From Pseudomonas hormoni (GTDB lineage: Bacteria > Pseudomonadota > Gammaproteobacteria > Pseudomonadales > Pseudomonadaceae), in contig NZ_CP075566.1 of the NCBI RefSeq assembly GCF_018502625.1, forward strand, positions 1,927,001 to 1,991,000: DNA of 64,000 nucleotides. The letters run 5' to 3'. A program made the position numbers and the translations under genes. Of this stretch, positions 25,645 through 32,745 are shown in pieces. Below the pieces are notes generated by a model, which worked only from the letters and a program-made list of their open reading frames with translations, was not told where the DNA came from and ran no database searches. How positions within the stretch are numbered: position 1 is the stretch's first letter; every line of letters starts with the position of its first letter.

Positions 25645-26343
25645 ATGATTCCAGCGTGGATAGTTGAATACGCGGCGCTGTTGGGCCGAGGCCTGCAAAC
25701 GACCATTACCCTGCTGTTGCTGTCCAGTGTGTTCGGTTTCCTGTTGGCCATCCTGGTGGCGCTGGCCCGGATCTCGAAATACAAAGTGATCGCCCGGGCC
25801 AGCCTGTTCTACACCAGCGTGTTTCGCGGCACACCGTTGTTGATCCAGATCTACATCTTCTATTACGGGCTCGGCAGCCTGTTTGCGCAGTTCCCGTTGA
25901 TACGCGGCAGCTTCCTCTGGCCTTATTTGCGCGACGGTTATTGGTACATCGTGTTTGCCCTGGTGGTGTCGATGGGCGCTTACGTCGGTGAAGTGATTCG
26001 CGGCGGCCTGCTGGCGGTGCCGAAAGGCGAAATTGAAGCCGCGTCGGCGTTTGGCATGACCTCGCGTCAGTCCCTGTTGCGCGTGCGGTTGCCCCGCGCC
26101 ATGCGCTTGCTGTTGCCGACGCTGGCCGGGGAGACCGTGATGTTGCTGAAGTCCACGGCGCTGGCTTCGACCATCGCGGTGATCGATCTGCTGGGCGCTG
26201 CCAACGTGGTCCGGGCGCAGACCCTGCAAGTGTACGAGCCGTTGCTGCTGGTGGCCGGTGTCTACGTTTGCCTGACCTTCCTGATCGAGGCGCTGTTTGC
26301 CTTCGTCGAACGGCGCGGAACGCCCGTGCGCAGGTCGGCGTAA
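25645..26343 (+). CDS. amino-acid ABC transporter permease (second)
   Basis: 232-residue HisM-type permease, with a TLLLLSSVFGFLLAILVALA helix and the EAA loop IEAASAFGMTSRQSLLRVRLP (about 130-150). GTG 25636, overlapping the previous stop, is an alternative start; ATG 25645 follows 5 nt after that stop and was chosen. Its own stop overlaps the next start (TAATG). Confidence 0.91.
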   Translation: MIPAWIVEYAALLGRGLQTTITLLLLSSVFGFLLAILVALARISKYKVIARASLFYTSVFRGTPLLIQIYIFYYGLGSLFAQFPLIRGSFLWPYLRDGYWYIVFALVVSMGAYVGEVIRGGLLAVPKGEIEAASAFGMTSRQSLLRVRLPRAMRLLLPTLAGETVMLLKSTALASTIAVIDLLGAANVVRAQTLQVYEPLLLVAGVYVCLTFLIEALFAFVERRGTPVRRSA

Positions 26344-27350
26344 TGAATGCGCCACGGATCGTCGACCGCTCGCTGCAGGGCATTGGCCTGTGCACGTTGG
26401 GCTACGCGTTCCTGGCGTTGCAGGACGCCGGCATCAAGTGGCTGGTGGCCGATTATTCGGTGGTCAGCATTCTGTTCTGGCGCAGCCTCGTGGTGGTGGT
26501 CGCCTGTTTGCTCGCTGGGCGTTCGCGACTGGTGCAGCGTGCCTGGCGTTCGCCGAGCCGGCGCTTGCTGGTGGTGCGCGGCTTGCTGTCGATTGTGGCG
26601 TGGCTGCTGTACTACACGGCGGCCCGGGACCTGACGCTCGCGGAGATGACCACGCTGTATTTTTCCGCGCCGATCATGGTCACGGTGCTGGCGGCGGTGA
26701 TCCTTAAGGAACGGGCCAGCGGCTGGCAGTGGTTCAGCCTGGTCATCGGTTTCGTCGGCGTGATCATCGCCTGTCGCCCGAGCAACATGGCCGACCCGTT
26801 GCCGATCGTGCTGACGCTGTTGGCGGCAATGTGCTGGGCGTTCACCTACATCCAGTTACGGCAGGTCGATGACCAGACGTCGGTGCTGGAGCAGATGCTG
26901 ATCACCAACGTGGTGTTTGTGATTTGCATGACGGTCGCGTTGCCCTGGACTCACACACCGGCGCCGACCCCGGCCTGGCTGGGCATGCTCGGCGCCGGGC
27001 TGGTGGGCGGCATCGGTCAGTTCCTGTTGTTCGCCAGTTTCCAGCGCGCCACCGCGACCGTGCTCGCGCCGTTCGAGTACACCGGGCTGATCTGGGCGTT
27101 CCTGCTGTCGAGCCTGATCTGGGGCACGTTGATGGATGTGTCACTGATGATCGGTGCCGGGCTGATTGCGGTCAGCGGCACCCTGGCCATGATCTTCGGT
27201 CGGCACCCGGCACAGGACGTCGTCGGTGCTGAATGCTCCGTGACGCAACCCCTTTACCCAGCAACGACTGATGTGCAGGCCGTTGGCGGGGCTGAAGGTC
27301 TCGGGGTTCAGGCACCACTCGAGCCAGAGTCCGTCGAGCATCGCCGATAA
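26343..27350 (+). CDS. DMT/EamA-family transporter with an extended tail
   Basis: 335 residues; two EamA repeats give ten TM helices (from GLCTLGYAFLALQDAGIKWL to GAGLIAVSGTLAMIFG). Start ATG overlaps the preceding permease stop (TAATG). Family members end close to FGRHP; here the frame continues about 45 residues into the 3' end of the convergent TetR gene (overlap 27141-27350), so the last segment is probably an unselected extension. It probably exports a metabolite or imports a related solute. Confidence 0.85.
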   Translation: MNAPRIVDRSLQGIGLCTLGYAFLALQDAGIKWLVADYSVVSILFWRSLVVVVACLLAGRSRLVQRAWRSPSRRLLVVRGLLSIVAWLLYYTAARDLTLAEMTTLYFSAPIMVTVLAAVILKERASGWQWFSLVIGFVGVIIACRPSNMADPLPIVLTLLAAMCWAFTYIQLRQVDDQTSVLEQMLITNVVFVICMTVALPWTHTPAPTPAWLGMLGAGLVGGIGQFLLFASFQRATATVLAPFEYTGLIWAFLLSSLIWGTLMDVSLMIGAGLIAVSGTLAMIFGRHPAQDVVGAECSVTQPLYPATTDVQAVGGAEGLGVQAPLEPESVEHRR

Positions 27351-27845
27351 ACCAATGGCGGCCAGGCGCGTGTCGTGGATCACGAAGCCTTCGCTGGCAG
27401 CCAGGTCATCCAGCAGTGTGCGCAACAGATCGAGGTAGTCACGGTAGCTTTTTTCGTGGGACTGGCTGACGTAGTCCGAATGACGGATCAGGCTCCAGAA
27501 CACCACCCAGACACCGAGCAGTTTCGGGTCCATGACCCGAGGTGAAAACGAGCCGACGAGGAAGGTGTCCATTTTTTCCGCGGGTGTACCGGCCTGCTGG
27601 ATTTCCTGGAGCAGGGCGGCGGTCAGTTCGCTGGCGAGCTTCTGGTAAGTGTCGGCGATCAACGCATCGATGCTGCCGAAATGATGATTGAGCAGGCCGA
27701 CGGACACCCCGGCCTCGGTGGCGATACGACGCACGGAAATCCCGGCGTGGCCGTCGCGGGCCAGGCAGCGCAGGGTGGCGGCGACCAACAGTTCGCGGCG
27801 CTCGTCGGGTTCAACGCGGCGGTATTTTGGAGAGTCGGTGGTCAC
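27141..27845 (-). CDS. TetR-family regulator, BetI-like (second of two)
   Basis: 234 residues. HTH at about 16-62 (ELLVAATLRCLARDGHAGIS, IRR-like VRRIATEAGVSVGLLNHHFGS) and BetI-like C-terminal part (LGVWVVFWSLI, RLAAIGLSAMLDGLWLEWCL). It resembles the regulator at 18448-19083 throughout. The last 25 or so residues (after CWVKGLRHGAF) look like readthrough beyond the usual end, overlapping the DMT gene tail-to-tail. A perfect TTGAACG-TG-CGTTCAA operator lies 41 nt upstream of its start, so autoregulation is likely. Confidence 0.89.
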   Translation of the reverse strand: MTTDSPKYRRVEPDERRELLVAATLRCLARDGHAGISVRRIATEAGVSVGLLNHHFGSIDALIADTYQKLASELTAALLQEIQQAGTPAEKMDTFLVGSFSPRVMDPKLLGVWVVFWSLIRHSDYVSQSHEKSYRDYLDLLRTLLDDLAASEGFVIHDTRLAAIGLSAMLDGLWLEWCLNPETFSPANGLHISRCWVKGLRHGAFSTDDVLCRVPTEDHGQGAADRNQPGTDHQ

Positions 27846-27885
27846 AACGAAATCCTTGGGTGCGGTGCCAGGTTGGCGAGCTTAG

Positions 27886-27901
27886 TTGAACGTGCGTTCA
27901 A
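27886..27901. promoter_or_regulatory. TetR-type operator 5, perfect palindrome
   Basis: TTGAACGTGCGTTCAA is a perfect 16-bp palindrome in the divergent gap between the second TetR gene and the succinylglutamate desuccinylase-family gene. It is the most symmetric member of the five-site set. Confidence 0.75.
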
Positions 27902-27952
27902 GATCCAGTGTTGGCAACCGCAGTTTTAATGATCAGGACGGGAGGGCAGGCA

Positions 27953-28969
27953 ATGGCGCAGGATATTTCGTTCAGTGTTCGCAACAACAATGGCGACGCA
28001 GTGCAAGTCGGTGCCTGGCGTTTCGAAGGCGACGGCAGTGGGCCGACCGTGCATTTGCAGGCGGGGGTTCACGCCGATGAAATCGCCGGGATGCTGGTGC
28101 TGCATCTGTTGATGCAACGGTTGCGGTTGGTGGAGGCCGAGGGCCGGCTGAAAGGCCACATCACGGTCGTGCCGCAGGCCAATCCGCTGGGCATCGGGCA
28201 GTTTCGCCAAGGGCGGATTCTCGGGCGCTTTCACGACGCCACCGGCCACAATTTCAACCGTGGGTTCGACCAGTCGGCCGCCATGCCCCGGCCTTCAACC
28301 AATGTTCAGGAATGGCAGAAAAGCCTGGTGCAACTGGCCGCCACGGCGGACGTGATGCTCGATCTGCACACGGATGACGAAGCCTTGCCGTACCTCTACG
28401 TGCACCGCAGCTTCGGGCCACGGGGCCGCGAACTGGCGGCGGCGATGAAGATGGACGTGGCGATCATCTGGGATGACGGCGGTGACGGTTCCTTCGAGGA
28501 AACCATCATTGCCCCCTGGCTGCGCGACGGCATCACGGACCGGCACATGGCCGCGACCCTGGAGCTGCGCGGGCAGGGCGATGTCAGCGACCGGTTTGCC
28601 AAGCAGGATGCCGAGGGGCTCTATGTCTGGCTGTGCAGCCGCGGGGTCATAGATGAATCGTTGGCGGTCAGTGACTGGCCCGTCGAAGTCAAGGAAATGG
28701 GGCAAATGGAGACCCTTCTCGCGCCGCAGCCAGGCGTGCTGATCTTCGAAAAAGACCTGGGCGATTTCGTCGAGGAAGGCCAGCGCTTTGCCCGCATCCT
28801 GGGACGACCCGGCGATCCGTCCTCCGAAGTGGTGCTGCACGCGGAACAGGCGGGACGCATGGTCACGCGCTATCGCGATCGCCTGGTTTCCCAGGGCATG
28901 GTGGTGGCGAAATTCACCGGCAGCCGAACGTCGCGCAATTGGAGCGGCGGCTTGCTCGACCCGAACTGA
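27953..28969 (+). CDS. succinylglutamate desuccinylase/aspartoacylase family hydrolase
   Basis: 338-residue zinc hydrolase of the M14-like AspA/AstE family. Zinc ligands: His40 and Glu43 (LQAGVHADEIAG) and His139 (VMLDLHTDDE). A C-terminal barrel-sandwich region follows (QPGVLIFEKDLGDFVEEGQRFARI). Such enzymes cleave N-acyl amino acids or related amides. GGAGG at 27941 supports ATG 27953; upstream Met codons at 27908 and 27929 lack a ribosome binding site. It shares operator 5 with the TetR gene. A substrate such as N-acyl arginine or an acylated guanidino acid is only a hypothesis. Confidence 0.86.
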   Translation: MAQDISFSVRNNNGDAVQVGAWRFEGDGSGPTVHLQAGVHADEIAGMLVLHLLMQRLRLVEAEGRLKGHITVVPQANPLGIGQFRQGRILGRFHDATGHNFNRGFDQSAAMPRPSTNVQEWQKSLVQLAATADVMLDLHTDDEALPYLYVHRSFGPRGRELAAAMKMDVAIIWDDGGDGSFEETIIAPWLRDGITDRHMAATLELRGQGDVSDRFAKQDAEGLYVWLCSRGVIDESLAVSDWPVEVKEMGQMETLLAPQPGVLIFEKDLGDFVEEGQRFARILGRPGDPSSEVVLHAEQAGRMVTRYRDRLVSQGMVVAKFTGSRTSRNWSGGLLDPN

Positions 28970-28988
28970 AGATCGAGCATTCCAAGTG

Positions 28989-29267
28989 CTAAAACGAGCA
29001 GTTGGCGCCCTGTAACACCACGCGCCCAAACTGCGCATTGTCGTCGAGCGGCGTCACGGCCAGCAGTTGATCCAGCCGGATTTCCTGTTGGCCGTCAGCC
29101 ATTTCAACGCAGAGAAATTCTTCCTTTTCGCTGGAAGTTCGCGTCGTTAGCGCTCTGGCCGTCAGGCTTTCGCCATCCACCAACTCGACAAGCAGTCGAT
29201 AACCGCGCAGGCAGGCGATTTCCAGATAGTCGTGCAGATCACAATCCAAAGGCTGATACGCCTTCAT
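28989..29267 (-). CDS. Rof-like (Rho-binding antiterminator) protein
   Basis: 92 residues: MKAYQPLDCDLHDYLEIACL at the start, then a small beta-barrel with RGYRLLVELVDGESLTARAL and CVEMADGQQEIRLDQL. This matches the Rof/YaeO family, whose E. coli member binds Rho and inhibits termination. AGGAG lies 7 nt before ATG 29267. It is separated by a single nucleotide from the upstream 69-codon gene, so both are coupled. Confidence 0.78.
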   Translation of the reverse strand: MKAYQPLDCDLHDYLEIACLRGYRLLVELVDGESLTARALTTRTSSEKEEFLCVEMADGQQEIRLDQLLAVTPLDDNAQFGRVVLQGANCSF

Positions 29268-29268
29268 G

Positions 29269-29478
29269 TCATTTCTCCTCACAGCCTTGCAGCTTGATGA
29301 TGCAGTGACCTTGCTTGGGGATCGCCTCGGCCACCACCGGATCAGTGGGTTCAACGTGGTAGAACCGGCATTCGTTCCGGGAAATATCTTCGTCCTGAAT
29401 GCTCTGTTCATCAAGGGCGTTTCGGGCTGCTCGCGAAGAGGCCCAATCAAACACAAAAAATCCCGGCCCCGTCTTCAT
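29269..29478 (-). CDS. small hypothetical protein coupled to the Rof-like gene
   Basis: 69 residues from ATG 29478 with GGGGGAAG upstream. Its stop TGA is followed by C and the next ATG (TGACATG). No signal peptide or membrane helix; contains acidic and Cys residues (DEDISRNECRFYHVE, CIIKLQGCEEK). Family not recognised. Divergent from the HTH gene at 29545. Confidence 0.6.
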   Translation of the reverse strand: MKTGPGFFVFDWASSRAARNALDEQSIQDEDISRNECRFYHVEPTDPVVAEAIPKQGHCIIKLQGCEEK

Positions 29479-29544
29479 CTTCCCCCGCGACTAGACTAAC
29501 CAGGGTCATCGAACGGCAGGAGCGGCAGCAGTGGGGCAACTCAG

Positions 29545-30765
29545 ATGGACTCGTTGATCACCGCGGCAGCGCGGGCACTGGCGGCGGGTGATCCGCTGGG
29601 TGCGCTGGACCGGATCGCGTTGCGTGACGACGCGCCAGCGCTCGCCTTGCGCGGCATTGCGATGGCGCAACTCGGCGATCTGGTTCGGGCAAAGGCGCTG
29701 GTGAAAAGTGCGGCGCGTGCATTCGGGCCAAAGGAGGCGTTGGCACGGGCGCGGTGCGTCGTGGCCGAGGCCGAGATCGCCCTGGCTTCGCGAGACCTGG
29801 GCTGGCCGGTGAAAGCCCTTGAGGCGGCGCGGATCACGCTTGAGGCGCACAGTGACCGGGTCAACGCTGCTCATGCGCGCTATCTGCAGATTCGGCGATT
29901 GTTGCTGATCGGGCGGCTCGACGAGGCGGATGTTCTGCTGGCCCCGCTGGATCCTGCACCGTTGCCGCCGGCTCTGCGTGCTGCCCATGAGCTGGTGGTG
30001 GCGGGGATTGCCATCCGGCGGCTGCAATCGCAAACGGCTCGGCATGCCCTGACAAGGGCCGAGCATGCTGCGCGTGAGGCTGGTATTCCGGCGCTGACAG
30101 CAGAAGTCGAAAACGCATTCCTCGTACTCGACACCCCGGCAGCGTGCCTGATTGTCCATGGCGAAGAGCGGCCTTTACTGCTGGAAGAAGTTGAAGCCTT
30201 GCTCAGTTCAACCTCGCTGGTGGTCGACGCCTGCCGGTATGTTGTGCGCGGCGCCGGCATGTCGGTGCCCCTCGCCACGCGCCCCGTGTTGTTTACCCTT
30301 GCTCGCGCGTTGGCCGAAGCCTGGCCGGGCGACGTGTCGAGGGAAACACTGATCCGCCGGGCGTTCCGCCTGAAGCTCTCGGACGAGTCCCACCGGGCAC
30401 GGCTGCGCGTCGAAGTCGGGCGCCTGCGCGCGGCGCTGAAACCCTTGGCCGGTATCATCGCCACCCAACACGGGTTTGCGCTGGTGGCGCTGGTTTCATC
30501 CGACGTCGTGGTACTGGCGCAACCGGTTGAGGAGAAGTATGCGGCGCTGTTTGCCTTCCTCGTCGATGGCGAATCCTGGTCGAGTTCGGCGCTGTCGTTG
30601 GCCCTCGGCACCAGTCAGCGCACCGTGCAGCGTTCGCTCGACACACTGGCGGCGGCCGGCAAGGTGCAGTCATTCGGGCATGGACGGGCGCGGCGCTGGA
30701 TGACCCCGCCGATGCCGGGTTTCGCGACGACCTTGTTACTCCCGGCGCCCCTGCCGAGTGACTAG
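29545..30765 (+). CDS. predicted regulator with helical repeats and C-terminal winged helices
   Basis: 406 residues. The N-terminal 150 or so residues are Ala-rich paired helices (AAARALAAGDPLGALDRIAL, GRLDEADVLLAPLDP) like TPR repeats. Residues about 225-310 resemble an OmpR/SARP-like winged helix (PVLFTLARALAEAWPGDVSR, RLRVEVGRLRAALKPLAGII), and about 330-385 hold a second helix-turn-helix (SSSALSLALGTSQRTVQRSL). It is probably a cytoplasmic transcription regulator. ATG 29545 is the first start of the open frame; the divergent gap to the Rof pair is 66 nt. Target unknown. Confidence 0.72.
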   Translation: MDSLITAAARALAAGDPLGALDRIALRDDAPALALRGIAMAQLGDLVRAKALVKSAARAFGPKEALARARCVVAEAEIALASRDLGWPVKALEAARITLEAHSDRVNAAHARYLQIRRLLLIGRLDEADVLLAPLDPAPLPPALRAAHELVVAGIAIRRLQSQTARHALTRAEHAAREAGIPALTAEVENAFLVLDTPAACLIVHGEERPLLLEEVEALLSSTSLVVDACRYVVRGAGMSVPLATRPVLFTLARALAEAWPGDVSRETLIRRAFRLKLSDESHRARLRVEVGRLRAALKPLAGIIATQHGFALVALVSSDVVVLAQPVEEKYAALFAFLVDGESWSSSALSLALGTSQRTVQRSLDTLAAAGKVQSFGHGRARRWMTPPMPGFATTLLLPAPLPSD

Positions 30766-30800
30766 GATGAACGCCACGAACCCCTGAAGAGGAAACCGAG

Positions 30801-31433
30801 ATGAAACACTCAACCGCAGAAATCCTCCGTGAATACGGCCCGTTCACCGGTGTCGACAGTGTGCATGGCGTGACCTGGGACGGTGAGCGCGTCTGGTTTG
30901 CCAGTGGCGAAAAACTCATCGCCCTCGACCCGAAAAGCGGCAAGACCTTGCGTTCAATCGATGTCACCGCGGATGCGGGCACGGCGTTCGATGGCCAGCA
31001 CCTGTTCCAGATCGCCGCCGACCGCATCCAGAAAATCGACCCCCAGACCGGCAAGGTGCTCAATACCATCCCTGCACCGGGCGGCGGTAATGATTCCGGG
31101 CTGACGTGGGCTGAAGGTACGCTGTGGGTCGGCCGGTATCGTGACCGGAAAATTCACCAGATCGATCCCGAGACCGGGGCGATTTTGCGCACGATCGAGT
31201 CCAATCGCTTCGTCACCGGAGTGACTTGGGTTGAAGGGCAACTGTGGCATGGGACGTGGGAAGGGGAGGAAAGCGAGTTGCGCCGCGTGGATTCGGAAAC
31301 CGGGGAAGTGCTGCAAAGTGTCAGGATGCCGGCCGGTGTCGGTGTATCGGGACTCGAATCCGATGGCGGCGATCAGTTCTTTTGCGGCGGTGGTGGCAGT
31401 GGAAAGGTGAGGGCGGTTCGCCGGCCCGAATGA
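30801..31433 (+). CDS. cytoplasmic beta-propeller protein (glutamine cyclotransferase/YncE-like)
   Basis: 210 residues built of repeated blade units: HGVTWDGERVWFASGEKLIA, IDPQTGKVLNTIPAPGGG, GLTWAEGTLWVG, IDPETGAILRTIE, GVTWVEGQLWHG. Each has a W-x-G strand and a D-x-x-TG turn. No signal peptide, so cytoplasmic. The repeats resemble PQQ/NHL or YncE-like propellers; no catalytic residue can be assigned. AGAGG precedes ATG 30801, 35 nt after the previous gene, so possibly co-transcribed. Confidence 0.72.
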   Translation: MKHSTAEILREYGPFTGVDSVHGVTWDGERVWFASGEKLIALDPKSGKTLRSIDVTADAGTAFDGQHLFQIAADRIQKIDPQTGKVLNTIPAPGGGNDSGLTWAEGTLWVGRYRDRKIHQIDPETGAILRTIESNRFVTGVTWVEGQLWHGTWEGEESELRRVDSETGEVLQSVRMPAGVGVSGLESDGGDQFFCGGGGSGKVRAVRRPE

Positions 31434-31472
31434 ACTGAATCTATCCCGAATATTTCTGGTGACTGACAGGCC

Positions 31473-31701
31473 CTCATCGCGGGCAAGCCACGCTCCCACA
31501 GGTTTTGTGTCGTTCGCAGATGGTGAGCCACAACCAAATCCTGTGGGAGCGGGCTTGCCCGCGATGGCGCTGGTTCGGTCAACATCGATGTTGAATGTAA
31601 TGACCTCATCGCGGGCAAGCCACGCTCCCACAGGTTTTGTGTCGTTCGCAGATGGTGAGCCACAACCAAATCCTGTGGGAGCGGGCTTGCCCGCGATGGC
31701 G
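31473..31701. repeat. tandem direct duplication of a 97-bp REP doublet
   Basis: Two identical 97-bp units at 31473-31569 and 31605-31701, separated by 35 nt. Each unit contains an inverted REP pair (CGCGGGCAAGCCACGCTCCCAC facing GTGGGAGCGGGCTTGCCCGCG). This fills the gap between the propeller gene and the LysR gene. Confidence 0.9.
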
Positions 31702-31736
31702 GCCGGACAGGCGCCAACGAACTCAGGTCACGCCAC

Positions 31737-32639
31737 TCACAACCCCCAACCCTCCCGAACAGCCGTGCGAATCCCCTCCAGCAACATCGCAAACGCCGGG
31801 TTGTCATTATTCTCCCGCCAGATCAGATGCAACTCACTCTGCACACCTTCCCCAAGGTCGATATCGCGAAACACCACATTCTTGAACACCACGCTGGTCG
31901 CGCAGCGCGGCACCAGCGCCAACCCCATGCCGGCATTGACCAGCGCCAGGATCGTCAGCGACGAGCCGAGCCATTGCACGTATTCCGGGGCGACGCGGGC
32001 CGAGCGCAGCATACCGGTCAGCAGTTCGTTGAAAGGTGGGTAGGCGGCGTGGGAGTACATTAGAAACGGTTGTGCATCGAGGTCGTTGACCGACACGATT
32101 TCCGCACTGGCCAGCCGATGATTGCTCGGCACCGCCAATACAAACGGCTCGCGCACCAGGCATTCGGTGGCGTAGCCCGGTTCCAGCAACGGCGCACGGA
32201 CGATGCCCAAATCGATGCGACGGGCGCGCAGGGCTTCGTGCTGCTGGTAGGTGTTCATTTCCGACAGGTCGATTTTCACGTGCGGCTGTTTGAGCCGCGC
32301 TTCGGCAATCACCTTGGGCAGGAATTCGTACACCGCGCTGCCGACGAAACTGATGTTCACCGTGCCGATGTCGCCCTCGGCGAAGCGTCGGGCGGTGGCG
32401 GCGGCTTGTTGGGCGCGCTCCAGCAGGTTCTGCGCCTCAATGAAAAAGGCGCGGCCAGCGGCGGTCAGGGCGACGCTGCGGGTGGTGCGGGTGAACAGCT
32501 CGACGCCCAGGTGGTGCTCCAACATTTGAATCTGCCGGCTGAGCGGCGGTTGCGTCATGTTCAACCGTTCGGCAGCACGCCGGAAGTTGAGCTCGGTCGC
32601 CACCGTGGTAAAGCAGCGCAGTTGGGTCAGTTCGAACAT
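31737..32639 (-). CDS. LysR-family regulator of the sugar-acid locus
   Basis: 300 residues. HTH at 1-60 (MFELTQLRCFTTVATELNFR, RAAERLNMTQPPLSRQIQML) and a periplasmic-binding-like effector domain after about 90. ATG 32639 is used; the upstream frame continues only by chance. Divergent from an MFS transporter and a glucarate dehydratase-type gene, which it probably controls. An inverted repeat in the intergenic region is a candidate binding site. Confidence 0.93.
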   Translation of the reverse strand: MFELTQLRCFTTVATELNFRRAAERLNMTQPPLSRQIQMLEHHLGVELFTRTTRSVALTAAGRAFFIEAQNLLERAQQAAATARRFAEGDIGTVNISFVGSAVYEFLPKVIAEARLKQPHVKIDLSEMNTYQQHEALRARRIDLGIVRAPLLEPGYATECLVREPFVLAVPSNHRLASAEIVSVNDLDAQPFLMYSHAAYPPFNELLTGMLRSARVAPEYVQWLGSSLTILALVNAGMGLALVPRCATSVVFKNVVFRDIDLGEGVQSELHLIWRENNDNPAFAMLLEGIRTAVREGWGL

Positions 32640-32642
32640 TGA

Positions 32643-32681
32643 TCTAATCCAGGTATCAATCGAATGCCAAGTTAGATTAGA
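32643..32681. promoter_or_regulatory. candidate LysR binding region
   Basis: TCTAATC (32643-32649) and GATTAGA (32675-32681) form a perfect 7-bp inverted repeat 25 bp apart, starting only 4 nt from the LysR start codon. LysR proteins often bind dyads in such divergent promoters. Confidence 0.45.
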
Positions 32682-32745
32682 CGGGATCAATGTCCGCGTC
32701 CATGATCGGCCCGTCCCTAAAAAAACAATGAACGGGAGTCGCCCC

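Noticed and set aside
31473..31701. Possible CRISPR-like repeat pattern
   Set aside because: Only two units, each itself an inverted REP pair, with a single short spacer; no cas genes.
31459..32043. 194-codon frame across the duplicated REP units
   Set aside because: The repeated amino-acid blocks simply reflect the duplicated REP DNA, and the rest is antisense to the LysR gene.
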